This document shows positions 43,124-51,838 of a stretch of 64,000 bases of DNA, piece by piece (the stretch's first letter is position 1; each line of letters opens with the position of its first letter). The position numbers and the translations under genes were made by a program. The notes below the pieces were generated by a model. It was not told the DNA's origin, made no database searches, and saw only the letters and a program-made list of their open reading frames with translations. The DNA comes from SIG452 sp045638525 (GTDB taxonomy: Bacteria; Bacillota; Clostridia; UMGS1840), in assembly GCA_045638525.1 (NCBI GenBank), contig JAZUBQ010000004.1, positions 62,001 through 126,000 on the forward strand. Direction: 5' to 3'.

Positions 43124-43423
43124 TTATTCTTCTTCCAACGCTTCTGCCAACCAATATTCAGCAATATCCAGCGCTTTGAACATTCCTTCACGTTCTACTT
43201 TTTTCACAATTTTTTCTTTGCCGCCGGTGTTAGTCTGTAAAGATACGGTTACTTTGGAAGTAATATCGTATCCGCCAACGGGAGCAGATTCGGTAATATT
43301 CATCATAATAACATAACTATCTTCAGGGTTTCCGTAATAAATGATATTGTCTTTTCTGGCAATGAGTTTGCCTTTATAGCGCAAGGGTTCGCTCATAAAA
43401 TTCACCGTACACTGTTTTTTCAC
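43124..43423 (-). CDS. Hypothetical protein, small beta-rich
   Basis: A 99-residue protein without signal or membrane segment. Its composition suggests beta strands to about residue 70 (GKLIARKDNIIYYGNPEDSY, then VIMMNITES) and a C-terminal helix (MFKALDIAEYWLAEALEEE). No known domain is recognised. It lies 34 bases upstream of the TagO-like gene and is probably cotranscribed with it. Confidence 0.7.
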   Translation of the reverse strand: MKKQCTVNFMSEPLRYKGKLIARKDNIIYYGNPEDSYVIMMNITESAPVGGYDITSKVTVSLQTNTGGKEKIVKKVEREGMFKALDIAEYWLAEALEEE

Positions 43424-43460
43424 AAAACAGCGTCCTTTCTTTTTTCCATGTTATCGAAAT

Positions 43461-43486
43461 GCCTAACGAAGGAAATTCGTTAGGCA
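43461..43486. other. Intergenic hairpin
   Basis: TGCCTAACGAA and TTCGTTAGGCA form an 11-bp stem with a 4-base loop between the DUF1858 gene and the hypothetical gene. There is no T-run on either side, so it is more likely a processing or stability hairpin than a terminator. Confidence 0.5.
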
Positions 43487-43513
43487 ATGAGTTCTCGGTA
43501 AGAGATTCGTCAA

Positions 43514-43735
43514 TTAATTGTTCTGGCTGTTGGCTTTGATTTCTAAAAAGTTATTCATTTTTTCAATCAAAGCATCGCAATCGGTATTGTGAACCATGCA
43601 AGCTTCCTCAATGGTTTCACCGGCCGCAGAAGGACAACCCAAACAGTGCATTCCGATGGCAAAAAAGAAGGGTGCCAACTCCACATCTACTTTTAAAACG
43701 TCTGCAATGATCATATCTTTAGTAATTTTCTGCAT
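43514..43735 (-). CDS. DUF1858 domain protein
   Basis: A 73-residue protein matching DUF1858: ITKDMIIADVLKVDVELAPF, then FFAIGMHCLGCPSAAGETIE and EACMVHNTDCDALI. The conserved GMHCLGC cysteine pair suggests a metal or redox role, and the domain occurs alone or with redox enzymes in anaerobes. GGAG lies just before the ATG. The promoter at 43861-43888 gives a leader of roughly 120 bases. Confidence 0.9.
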   Translation of the reverse strand: MQKITKDMIIADVLKVDVELAPFFFAIGMHCLGCPSAAGETIEEACMVHNTDCDALIEKMNNFLEIKANSQNN

Positions 43736-43860
43736 TGTAATTTCTCCTTATCAATTATAGTTTGCAGTATACCGCCCATCTGACTGCCGGAACATGAAAA
43801 CACGCCAACACACCAAATGAGGGTAACAATAAGACTTACACAATAAGTCCCATTTTTATT

Positions 43861-43888
43861 ATTATACCACAAATTCCCGAAAAATCAA
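43861..43888 (-). promoter_or_regulatory. Promoter of the DUF1858 gene
   Basis: Minus strand: TTGATT (43883-43888), 16-base spacer, TATAAT (43861-43866). The leader between it and the gene (43736-43854) shows no structure I can name. Confidence 0.65.
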
Positions 43889-44013
43889 GTAATAATTTGA
43901 TTTTTTATGAAATATATTTTAATGATTTTTCCCCCTTCCTACTCAGCAAAGATTTCACTGTTTGAAAAGCGATTTTTAAAGGAGGAATTCCTATCAAGCA
44001 AAGTGTAAAATTA

Positions 44014-44967
44014 ATGTTATCCATCGCAGGAACAATCATCGGAGCCGGATTTGCCACAGGAAAAGAATTGCAGGTCTTTTTTAAAAGCTCTGATATTTCT
44101 TCTCTGATATGGCTTGGAATTTCTTTGATTCTGATGGCAGGCGTCAGCCTTCTGTTTTGGAACACAAAAAAACAAAATCTCACTCCTTGCAGAATGCATC
44201 AATGGATGAATCCAATCTTTCTTTTGTTTTCGGGGGCTTCTTGTTCTGTGATGTTTGCCTGCGGCGGAGAAGCGTTACAGGAAAGTTTCTCCCTTCCCTA
44301 CGGTTTGGGAATTCTTGTTACCTGGGGAATCACAATTCTGATTGTATCCTTTGGAATTTCCGGCGTATACCGTTTTAATCTTATTGCCACCCCCATTCTG
44401 ATTGGTTCTATGATTGCCATCAGCTTTGCCTCGTTGTTGCTTCCCGTGGGTCTTTTTCAAATAAAAAATTCTCCCTGCATCAATATGTTGACTTACACCG
44501 GCTATAATCTGCTGTCGGTACTCCCCTTTTTGACAGCCCTCCCCAAGGATACCGACATCAAAAACGGTCGCCTTGGCATTGTTTTTGGATTCTTATGTGT
44601 TGCATTTGCAGGAATCCTTTTGAAACTGGTCCTCAATCTTCACACCGAAATTCTCACCGATTCTCCCATTCCGATGTTAAAAATTATGGGTCTATTAAGT
44701 CCTCGGCTTTCATATTTATATACCATAATGCTTTACGGTTCCATTTTAACAACTGCTGTGAACTGTTTGTATGCTCTGACCAAAGGAACCCATCTGTTTG
44801 TTGTTTCAGGTTTACTTGTGGGAATTGGATTTTTTGGATTCACCACACTGTTAGAACAGCTTTATTCTTTTTTTGGATATCTGGGAATTGGCATAATTGG
44901 TTTTATGATATGGAAAAACATTCAAAAGCCGAACAGAAAGAAAGGAGTTTCAACCTATGACAAATGA
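44014..44967 (+). CDS. YkvI-like membrane transporter
   Basis: A 317-residue protein (from the first ATG) with about ten membrane helices; SIAGTIIGAGFATGKELQVF at the start is the family's glycine-rich first helix, related to amino-acid permeases. The ribosome site GGAGG (43981-43985) is 28 bases before this ATG but exactly 7 bases before an in-frame ATC (43993), which would add IKQSVKL; relatives usually carry a similar short MKxSxK start. So the true start may be the non-standard ATC. The gene leads the yabP-yabQ-divIC run and overlaps yabP by 11 bases. Substrate unknown. Confidence 0.85.
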   Translation: MLSIAGTIIGAGFATGKELQVFFKSSDISSLIWLGISLILMAGVSLLFWNTKKQNLTPCRMHQWMNPIFLLFSGASCSVMFACGGEALQESFSLPYGLGILVTWGITILIVSFGISGVYRFNLIATPILIGSMIAISFASLLLPVGLFQIKNSPCINMLTYTGYNLLSVLPFLTALPKDTDIKNGRLGIVFGFLCVAFAGILLKLVLNLHTEILTDSPIPMLKIMGLLSPRLSYLYTIMLYGSILTTAVNCLYALTKGTHLFVVSGLLVGIGFFGFTTLLEQLYSFFGYLGIGIIGFMIWKNIQKPNRKKGVSTYDK

Positions 44968-45232
44968 GAAAAACATCATTCAGAACATTATTTTGGAGAA
45001 TCGGGAAAAGCTTTCGGTTTCCGGAGTATCCGACATTTTGACATTTGATGAAGAAGAAATTATGTTAGAAACCGAATTGGGGCAACTTCACATCAAAGGG
45101 AGTGAGCTCAAAGTGGAAAAACTGTCCGTTGATACGGGTGAAGTGGTTGCAAAAGGCAACTTTGACAGTCTGATTTACACAAAAAATTCCTTAGAAAACA
45201 AAGGAAGTTTCTGGAAAAACGTCTTTCGGTAA
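44957..45232 (+). CDS. yabP: Sporulation protein YabP
   Basis: A 91-residue protein with the YabP core: IILENREKLSVSGVSDILTF, EEEIMLETELGQLHIKGSEL and KLSVDTGEVVAKGNFDSLIY. YabP is mother-cell made and needed with YabQ for spore cortex formation in B. subtilis. AAAGGAG precedes the ATG, and the gene overlaps the transporter gene. yabQ follows 11 bases later, in the conserved order. Confidence 0.95.
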   Translation: MTNEKNIIQNIILENREKLSVSGVSDILTFDEEEIMLETELGQLHIKGSELKVEKLSVDTGEVVAKGNFDSLIYTKNSLENKGSFWKNVFR

Positions 45233-45243
45233 GGAGAATTAGG

Positions 45244-45699
45244 TTGGCTTTTTTAACGGATATCCTGGCAGGATTTATTTTAGGATGCGGATATGATTTT
45301 TTAAAGGCAGTCCGCATCCATACCAAATATAAAACAATTTCTGCGATTTGCGATTTGATATTCTGGCTGTTTTCTTGCAGTATGATTTTGTTTGTGTTTT
45401 TTATCACCTCTGATATGAAACTTCGAGCCTATGAATTTTTCGGTTTGCTGACCGGACTTTTTCTGTATTTTATTTCCATTGCCCGTTGGACGTTTCCTGT
45501 ATACGAAAAAATTACATTTTTTTTACAAGTTTTTTTCAAAATACTCTTTACAAGTATTATTTTTTTTGGTATAATGGTAAAAAATTGTGTTTTGTGGATT
45601 ACCAAACCGCTTTGGTGGGTCTTCAAACGTTTAAAATGGATTTTAGCTTTTCCGATACTTGCTTTCAAAGAGAATTGGAAACTGACAAAAAGGATTTGA
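45244..45699 (+). CDS. yabQ: Spore cortex biosynthesis protein YabQ
   Basis: A 151-residue membrane protein that starts with TTG (AAGGAG 7 bases upstream). It has an N-terminal helix (FLTDILAGFILGCGYDFL) with the conserved G-x-x-x-G-x-x-x-D pattern, further helices at about 40-60, 65-82 and 95-115, and a basic C-terminus, all YabQ-like. It localises to the outer forespore membrane in B. subtilis. Position between yabP and the divIC-like gene confirms the call. Confidence 0.9.
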   Translation: MAFLTDILAGFILGCGYDFLKAVRIHTKYKTISAICDLIFWLFSCSMILFVFFITSDMKLRAYEFFGLLTGLFLYFISIARWTFPVYEKITFFLQVFFKILFTSIIFFGIMVKNCVLWITKPLWWVFKRLKWILAFPILAFKENWKLTKRI

Positions 45700-45703
45700 A
45701 ACT

Positions 45704-45985
45704 GTGAAATTTTTAAAACGAAAAAACCTGTGGATTTTAACTCTGGTTGGTATGTTTGTTTATTTCTCGTTCTTACACTATCAAACTTACACAGATTACA
45801 CAGTGCTGAAAAAAGACGAAAAAGTTTATACAGAAAAAATTGCCTATGAACTGGAAAAAAAGGAAGAACTCGAGCGTCTGGATGCCAAGGCAAGCAGTCA
45901 GAAAACGGTGGAATCCATCGCCAGAAGCAGTCTTAACTACTTAAAAGAAGGCGAAATTTTATTTGTAGATGGTGAAAAAAAATAA
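45704..45985 (+). CDS. divIC: Septum formation initiator, DivIC/FtsB family
   Basis: A 93-residue single-pass protein. A basic N-terminus and one helix (LWILTLVGMFVYFSFLHY) are followed by a coiled coil (about 30-62) and a C-terminal YLKEGEILFVDGEKK, typical of DivIC/FtsB. It works with FtsL and DivIB at the division septum. It starts with GTG (AAGGA upstream). It directly follows yabQ, as in many spore formers, and is closed by a hairpin terminator. Confidence 0.87.
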   Translation: MKFLKRKNLWILTLVGMFVYFSFLHYQTYTDYTVLKKDEKVYTEKIAYELEKKEELERLDAKASSQKTVESIARSSLNYLKEGEILFVDGEKK

Positions 45986-46018
45986 GAGTCAATTTTTGTG
46001 ATAAAAATTGACTCTTAT
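45983..46018. terminator. Bidirectional terminator after divIC
   Basis: AAGAGTCAATTTTT and AAAAATTGACTCTT form a 14-bp stem with a 5-base loop and flanking A and T runs, between convergent divIC (+) and the amidohydrolase gene (-). Confidence 0.9.
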
Positions 46019-46029
46019 TTTATGCTTAT

Positions 46030-46815
46030 TTACTTGAGATTTAACAATCTGCAAGCGTTCTGATAGAAAATTTTTTCTTTGTCATCGTCGGATATGGGAA
46101 GTTTTTCGATATTTTCGATTTCCTTCTCAACATGCCACATCGGGTAATCCGTACCAAACAAAATTTTATCCATATCATGTTTTTTAATAATTTTCGCTGC
46201 AAGTTCGGGAGAAATAAATTCCAAGGTGGAAGAAGTATCAAAATAGATATTATCTCCACATAAGATATCCATGGATTCTTCCCAGGTGGAATATCCGCCC
46301 AAATGAGCACCAATCACTGTCAATTTTGGAAAATCCCGAAGAATCTGCTTGATTTTTGCAGGATGCGAATAGTCATAACGATAATCTCCCACATGGAACA
46401 TAATCGCCAAGCGTTCGGACATCATTTCATAAATCTGATACATTTGGGGAGACAAAATATCAATTTGCCCGAAATCGGGATGAAATTTAATCCCTTTCAC
46501 TCCGTTTGCAACCAATTTTTCCACTTCCCCCTCATTATCCTCATAGTCAGGATGCAAGGTTCCAAACCCGATAAAATCGGTATTTTTTTCAAGTTCCCCT
46601 AATAAAAACTGATTGATACCGGACACCTGATTAGGCCGGGTTGCTGTGGAATGAATCAGCATTTTATCCACACCATATTTCTTCCACTCGTCCAACAAAT
46701 AATCGCAAGTGCCTCCGCAGTGCATCGGAATATCATAAAAATCACCAATTGCCTTTACTGCTTTGGGTGCAATTTTTTCGGGGTATATATGACAATGACA
46801 GTCGATAATTTTCAT
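46030..46815 (-). CDS. TIM-barrel amidohydrolase family protein
   Basis: A 261-residue metal-dependent hydrolase of the amidohydrolase_2 group: HxH metal site in IIDCHCHIYPEKIA, FHVGDYRYDYSHP, VIGAHLGGYSTWEE, a DTSSTLEFIS stretch and the last Asp in LFGTDYPMWH. Members hydrolyse or decarboxylate small ring or amide compounds; the substrate is unknown. It is the last gene of a long run following the purine genes and ends at the divIC terminator. Confidence 0.85.
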   Translation of the reverse strand: MKIIDCHCHIYPEKIAPKAVKAIGDFYDIPMHCGGTCDYLLDEWKKYGVDKMLIHSTATRPNQVSGINQFLLGELEKNTDFIGFGTLHPDYEDNEGEVEKLVANGVKGIKFHPDFGQIDILSPQMYQIYEMMSERLAIMFHVGDYRYDYSHPAKIKQILRDFPKLTVIGAHLGGYSTWEESMDILCGDNIYFDTSSTLEFISPELAAKIIKKHDMDKILFGTDYPMWHVEKEIENIEKLPISDDDKEKIFYQNACRLLNLK

Positions 46816-46830
46816 AGGATTCGCCTTTCG

Positions 46831-47955
46831 CTAAAAAATAAGTTTTTCTAAAATGGGATCTACAGAGAATGTTTTTTTAATTTCTCTTGTTATGTTTTCT
46901 TTGGGAGAATTGTTCGATTTCTCTGCTAAAATAAGCAGATTTTTGGGTGTTTCCAACGGAGACACAAATTCAGTTGCCGTAACTGAATATCCTTGTTCTT
47001 CCAAGGTTTTCACCCTGTAAATATCGGTTAGAAGATCGGAAAATCTTTTTTTGAAAATACCGTTTTCAAATAAATAAGGCATTTGTTCGTTTCCGATGGA
47101 AGGCAAAAATTCCTTATGGCAACAAGGTGCAATCGCACAAATTTTTGCCCCGTTATTGACCGCCGCCGCAATGGCAAAATCGGTTGCCACATCACAAGCG
47201 TGCAAAGAAATGGCAACATCCATTCGGGTAGGTGGCTCAAACTGCAAAATGTCAGCACAATAAAATTCCATATTATAATATTTTAACTCATCACGGATTT
47301 TATTGGAAGCCTCCACCACATCTTCACGAATATCCACACCGATAATGCGACATCTTCTCTTTAACACATCACAAAGATAGAAATTTAAGAAAAAGGATAA
47401 ATAGGATTTTCCACACGCCAAATCATACACCATAATCTCACGGTCGGTGGGTAATTTTTCAAGATACGGCACCAATAATTCAATAAAATGTTCTGCCTGG
47501 GTGAATTTTCGCACGTGGGTGTTTTTTAATTTCCCCTGCTCTGTCACAAAGTCCAACACGGTCAAAAGCTTCTTTGCAGCTTTTGGTGAAATCAGATGTT
47601 TCTCCTCGTTTTTTGCTACTTCCACCACCTGATTATCGCTTTTGGTAGTTACATTTTTGGCATCCGCACGCAAAATCAAACGCCCTGTACGGTCAGCATA
47701 GAACAGCTCCAGCTCATCATACAGGTTGGCCGCTTCCAGAATACTGTTGAACAATTCTGAAAACGAACCTTTTGTTTTCTCTTTTTGGAAAGTGAGAAAA
47801 TAAGCTTCCCCATCATAGGTCAAAGAAAACGGATACGTAACAGCACCGGATTTATAGGTTCCCGATACTTCTAAAAACAAATCTTTGTTTTCTTCCCAAC
47901 GAGACAACATTCCGCTGCCAAATAGTTTTAATTTTTGTATGGTTTGTTTATTCAA
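46831..47955 (-). CDS. SAM-dependent methyltransferase (Methyltransf_32-like)
   Basis: A 374-residue protein. An N-terminal domain of about 140 residues precedes a class I methyltransferase domain: MVYDLACGKSYLSFFLNFYL (motif I), CRIIGVDIREDVVEASNKI, then DVAISLHACDVATDFAI and CAIAPCCHKEF. The SLHACD and PCCHKE signatures are those of the METTL25/Methyltransf_32 group, often thought to act on RNA. It follows purD by 12 bases at the end of the purine operon; a functional link is not established. Confidence 0.85.
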   Translation of the reverse strand: MNKQTIQKLKLFGSGMLSRWEENKDLFLEVSGTYKSGAVTYPFSLTYDGEAYFLTFQKEKTKGSFSELFNSILEAANLYDELELFYADRTGRLILRADAKNVTTKSDNQVVEVAKNEEKHLISPKAAKKLLTVLDFVTEQGKLKNTHVRKFTQAEHFIELLVPYLEKLPTDREIMVYDLACGKSYLSFFLNFYLCDVLKRRCRIIGVDIREDVVEASNKIRDELKYYNMEFYCADILQFEPPTRMDVAISLHACDVATDFAIAAAVNNGAKICAIAPCCHKEFLPSIGNEQMPYLFENGIFKKRFSDLLTDIYRVKTLEEQGYSVTATEFVSPLETPKNLLILAEKSNNSPKENITREIKKTFSVDPILEKLIF

Positions 47956-47967
47956 AAATATCGCCTC

Positions 47968-49254
47968 TTAGTTATACTTTTTGATACCAATATCTTTACG
48001 ATAATGTGCATCGGTGAAGGAAATTTTTGCTACTGCATCATAAGCTTCACGGATCGCATCATCCAGATTGGAGCCTGTTGCGGTAACGCCGATAACTCGA
48101 CCGCCTGCAGTTAAGAATTTTCCGTCTTCTGCTTTGGTACCTGCGTGATAAACAAAAATATTATCTTTTTCTTCCGCTTTTTCCATACCGATGATTTCAT
48201 AACCGGTTTTGTACGCTTTGGGATATCCGCCGGATGCCATGATGACACATACACAAGCGTTATCTTCCCATTCAATATTGATCCGGTCTAATGTTTCGTC
48301 AATAATTGCATTAAAAATGGTCAAAAGATTGGTTTTTAAACGAGGTAACACAACCTGAGTTTCCGGATCACCAAAACGAGCGTTGTATTCAATTACCTTA
48401 ACCCCGTTTTTGGTTGCCATTAAGCCAAAATAGATAACCCCTTTAAAGGGTCTGCCTTCCGCTCTTAAGCCGTTAATGGTGGGCAGGAAGATGTTTTCCA
48501 TACATTCTTTTGCCAAGTCTTCGTTATAGATACGGCTGGGAGAAAAGGTTCCCATACCGCCGGTATTTAAACCTTCGTCGTTATCGTAAGCACGTTTGTG
48601 GTCTTGTGCTGACACCATCGGCACTACAGTTTTCCCATCGGTAAATGCCAATACAGAAATTTCAGGGCCGGTTAAAAATTCTTCGATAACAACCGTAGAA
48701 CCGGATGCACCAAATACTTTATCCACCATCATTTCATTAACAGCTGCTACCGCTTCTTCTTCGTTCTGAGCAATGATAACCCCTTTTCCAAGCGCCAAAC
48801 CGTCTGCTTTGATAACTGCAGGATAGGTATTTTCTGCTTTTAAGTAACGAATGGCAGAATCCGCATCAGTGAAGGTTTCATATTTTGCGGTCGGAATGTT
48901 GTATTTTTTCATCAACTCTTTAGAGAAGGCTTTGCTTCCTTCCACAATTGCCGCATTTTTACGAGGGCCAAAAGCACGAATACCTTCTTTTTCCAGTTCG
49001 TCCACCAACCCCAGTACCAACGGGTCATCAGGAGCAACCATAACCATATCAAAGGCTTCTTCTTTGGCATATGCTACCAGTTTTTCGATTTCGGTTGCTT
49101 TAATGGGAACTAAAGTTGCAAGCTGACCGATACCACCGTTACCGGGTGCGCAATAAATATTGAGGTCCGGATTATCTCGTTTTAAACATTTGATAATGGC
49201 GTGTTCTCTGCCACCGCCGCCAACAACTAATATCTTTTTAATTTCTTGATTCAT
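47968..49254 (-). CDS. purD: Phosphoribosylamine-glycine ligase
   Basis: A 428-residue GARS of the ATP-grasp fold: ILVVGGGGREHAIIKCL at the N-terminus, VIKADGLALGKGVIIAQ, GPEISVLAFTDGKTVVPM, AQDHKRAYDNDEGLNTGGMG and EYNARFGDPETQVVLPRL. It joins glycine to phosphoribosylamine, step 2 of purine synthesis. Separated from the transformylase gene by a 77-base gap that holds a hairpin. Confidence 0.98.
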   Translation of the reverse strand: MNQEIKKILVVGGGGREHAIIKCLKRDNPDLNIYCAPGNGGIGQLATLVPIKATEIEKLVAYAKEEAFDMVMVAPDDPLVLGLVDELEKEGIRAFGPRKNAAIVEGSKAFSKELMKKYNIPTAKYETFTDADSAIRYLKAENTYPAVIKADGLALGKGVIIAQNEEEAVAAVNEMMVDKVFGASGSTVVIEEFLTGPEISVLAFTDGKTVVPMVSAQDHKRAYDNDEGLNTGGMGTFSPSRIYNEDLAKECMENIFLPTINGLRAEGRPFKGVIYFGLMATKNGVKVIEYNARFGDPETQVVLPRLKTNLLTIFNAIIDETLDRINIEWEDNACVCVIMASGGYPKAYKTGYEIIGMEKAEEKDNIFVYHAGTKAEDGKFLTAGGRVIGVTATGSNLDDAIREAYDAVAKISFTDAHYRKDIGIKKYN

Positions 49255-49288
49255 TGTCTTTCATACTCCTGTCTTATTTCAGAAAAGC

Positions 49289-49321
49289 AAATAGGGAATT
49301 TTTAAAAAAATCCCCTATTGA
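49289..49321 (-). terminator. Hairpin inside the purine operon
   Basis: Minus strand AATAGGGGATTTTT pairs with AAAAATTCCCTATT between the AICAR transformylase and purD genes. The following T-run is weak, so partial termination or RNA processing is likely rather than a full stop. Confidence 0.55.
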
Positions 49322-49331
49322 TTCATTATTC

Positions 49332-50504
49332 TTAATGATGGAACAAACGATTACCGGTGAATACCATTGCAATGCCGTATTTGTTGCAGGTGTCAATTAC
49401 ATGGTCATCACGGATAGAGCCGCCGGGCTGTGCAATAAATTCTACACCGCTTTTTCTGGCACGTTCAATATTATCACCAAAGGGGAAGAATGCATCGGAA
49501 CCAACAGACACACCGGACTGGGTTTTCAGCCATTCCAGACGTTCTTCACGGGTTAACACAGGCGGTTTTTCGGTGAAGAACTGTTCCCAAACGCCATCTT
49601 CCAAAACGTCCATATATTCATCGGAAATATACACATCAATGGTGTTATCTCTGTCAGGACGGCGGATGTCGGGTTTGAATTTTAAGTTCAGCACTTTTTC
49701 GTGCTGTCTTAAATACCAAACGTCTGCTTTATTCCCTGCCAATCTGGTACAATGGATACGGGACTGCTGTCCGGCACCCACACCAATCACCTGTCCGCCT
49801 TTTGCATAACAAACGGAGTTGGACTGGGTATATTTTAAAGTAATTAACGCAATAATCAAATCAATTTTTGCGCTGTCGGGGAAAGATTTTACATCAGTCA
49901 CGAAATTGGTCAACATATTTTCGTCAATTTTCAATTCGTTTCTTCCCTGCTCGAAAGTAATACCGAATACATCACGGCGTTCAATGGGCTTCGGGGTAAA
50001 ATCTTTATCAATCTGAATAACAGTATATCCGCCTTTTCTTTTGGATTTTAAGATTTCCAAAGCTTCGGGAGTATAATCGGGAGCAATGATACCGTCAGAA
50101 ACTTCTTTTGCAATGATTGCCGCAGTTTCTTTATCGCAGGTATCAGATAAGGCGATAAAATCACCATAGGAAGACATTCTGTCTGCGCCTCTTGCTCTTG
50201 CATAAGCACAAGCCATGGGAGAAAGATCGAATTCTTCCACAAAATTGATTTTCTTTTCTAAGTCGGAAAGGGGTAACCCAACTGCCGCACCGGCAGGGCT
50301 AACATGCTTGAAAGATGCTGCTGCGGGAAGTCCGGTTGCTTCTTTCAATTCTTTCACAAGCTGCCAGCTGTTAAATGCATCCAAAAAGTTAATGTAACCC
50401 GGTTTCCCGTTTAAAATGGTAATGGGTAAATCGTACTCTTCACTGTAAATTCTGGAAGGTTTCTGATTAGGGTTACAACCGTATTTTAATTCTAATTCTT
50501 TCAT
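49332..50504 (-). CDS. purH: Stand-alone AICAR transformylase
   Basis: A 390-residue protein carrying only the formyltransferase half of PurH (LKYGCNPNQKPSRIY, LPAAASFKHVSPAGAAVGLP with catalytic Lys-His, YTQSNSVCYAKGGQVIGVGA, GQQSRIHCTRLAG, and DAFFPFGDNI near the end). The N-terminal IMP cyclohydrolase half is absent; a separate archaeal-type cyclohydrolase gene lies directly upstream. It formylates AICAR with 10-formyl-THF, step 9. The ATG at 50504 has AGGAAAGG upstream, and the earlier 18 codons in frame are not needed. Confidence 0.95.
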   Translation of the reverse strand: MKELELKYGCNPNQKPSRIYSEEYDLPITILNGKPGYINFLDAFNSWQLVKELKEATGLPAAASFKHVSPAGAAVGLPLSDLEKKINFVEEFDLSPMACAYARARGADRMSSYGDFIALSDTCDKETAAIIAKEVSDGIIAPDYTPEALEILKSKRKGGYTVIQIDKDFTPKPIERRDVFGITFEQGRNELKIDENMLTNFVTDVKSFPDSAKIDLIIALITLKYTQSNSVCYAKGGQVIGVGAGQQSRIHCTRLAGNKADVWYLRQHEKVLNLKFKPDIRRPDRDNTIDVYISDEYMDVLEDGVWEQFFTEKPPVLTREERLEWLKTQSGVSVGSDAFFPFGDNIERARKSGVEFIAQPGGSIRDDHVIDTCNKYGIAMVFTGNRLFHH

Positions 50505-50526
50505 CGTCTCGGTTCCTTTCCTTTGC

Positions 50527-51231
50527 TTACTTATTTTTGTTGATGATTCTGGTTTCATAAGAACCGTCTTTTAAAGAAATGTATCTCACAAACAAGGATA
50601 CCTTGTTATCTTCGTTTAAATTGGTCCATAAAGTATTGGTGAAAGCATCAATATCCTCACTCAGTTCCACCAGTTCAGGCTCACCATAGAAAGAAGGAAT
50701 GGGATTTCCGTCACATTTGTAAGTATGAATGAAATGACCTTCCCCTGCTACGGGCTGATTGTATTCATAGAAAAATCTCTGACAAGATTCTCCATTGCCC
50801 ATTGCACTTTTTAAAATGGACATTTTATAAGAGAAGCCGTCATTTACGGTCAGTTCTGCAGAAATACGGGGAGTATAATTGGGTGCATCGGGTTCAAACT
50901 CACGGGTACGAAGTGCTTCTTCAAAGGTTGTGCCTTCTTTTAAGAAGTTATACACGGTGTCAGTCTGGTCACCGTTGGTTACCACGGTTTTATCTCCCAA
51001 CACACGAACAGGTGCGTAAATAATTAACGAAGGATCGCTTAATTTGGAAGGATCGAACGCTTCGGTACGAATCCCTTCTCCTTCAGTCACAAACACACGG
51101 TTACGGCTGTTTTCACTGCGTCCCATAATAAAATATGCAGTGACAGCATTCGCACCGTCTTTGGATTTTCCAACAATAATGCCTCTGCCGGGATAAGAGT
51201 TGTTTTTCAGTAATTCTGCAATCTGATTCAT
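50527..51231 (-). CDS. IMP cyclohydrolase, archaeal (PurO-like) type
   Basis: A 234-residue protein of the IMP cyclohydrolase-like family first known from archaeal PurO: YPGRGIIVGKSKDGANAVTA, YFIMGRSENSRNRVF, RISAELTVNDGFSYKMSIL and QRFFYEYNQPVAGEGHFIHT. It closes FAICAR to IMP, the last step. Its place between purN and the single-domain transformylase gene shows that the two together replace bifunctional PurH. Confidence 0.92.
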   Translation of the reverse strand: MNQIAELLKNNSYPGRGIIVGKSKDGANAVTAYFIMGRSENSRNRVFVTEGEGIRTEAFDPSKLSDPSLIIYAPVRVLGDKTVVTNGDQTDTVYNFLKEGTTFEEALRTREFEPDAPNYTPRISAELTVNDGFSYKMSILKSAMGNGESCQRFFYEYNQPVAGEGHFIHTYKCDGNPIPSFYGEPELVELSEDIDAFTNTLWTNLNEDNKVSLFVRYISLKDGSYETRIINKNK

Positions 51232-51250
51232 AGTCTATGTAATTCCTTTC

Positions 51251-51838
51251 TTAAACCTTGCCTGATAAAACCAATTCACAAGCGCGGGGCAACAATTTCC
51301 ATTCTGCCTGTTCCATCACTCGTTTTTGTAAAATTTCGGGGGTGTCCCCATCTTCTATCATCACGGGTGATTGCAAAATGATTTTGCCACCGTCGGTGAT
51401 TTCATTCACAAAATGTACGGTTGCACCTGTCACCTTAACGCCCTTTTCCAAAGCAGCTTCATGAACTTTTAAGCCGTAGAAACCGTCTCCGCAAAAAGAA
51501 GGAATCAAGGACGGATGCACATTGATAATTTGATTGGGAAATGCTTCAATAATTTCTTTGCCGATGATAGACAAAAATCCAGCCAACACAATTAAATCGG
51601 GATTTTCTGCCTTCAGTTCCAAAAGCAATGCTTTCTGATAACTTTCATTATCAGAAAAACTTTTTCTGTCTACCACCACACCGGGAATCCCGGCATTTTT
51701 AGCACGTTCCAAAGCATAAACACCGGGCTTGGAAGAAATCACTTTGGTAATTTCCCCCGACACAATCACATCTTTGGCATCAATCAACGCCTGCAGATTG
51801 GTTCCGCCACCGGAAACTAACACAACAATCTTTTTCAT
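51251..51838 (-). CDS. purN: Phosphoribosylglycinamide formyltransferase
   Basis: A 195-residue PurN: VLVSGGGTNLQALIDA, VLAGFLSIIGKEII, NVHPSLIPSF (catalytic Asn-x-His) and KVTGATVHFVNEITDGG with the catalytic Asp region. It formylates GAR using 10-formyl-THF, step 3. The start codon overlaps the purM stop by 1 base. Confidence 0.97.
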   Translation of the reverse strand: MKKIVVLVSGGGTNLQALIDAKDVIVSGEITKVISSKPGVYALERAKNAGIPGVVVDRKSFSDNESYQKALLLELKAENPDLIVLAGFLSIIGKEIIEAFPNQIINVHPSLIPSFCGDGFYGLKVHEAALEKGVKVTGATVHFVNEITDGGKIILQSPVMIEDGDTPEILQKRVMEQAEWKLLPRACELVLSGKV

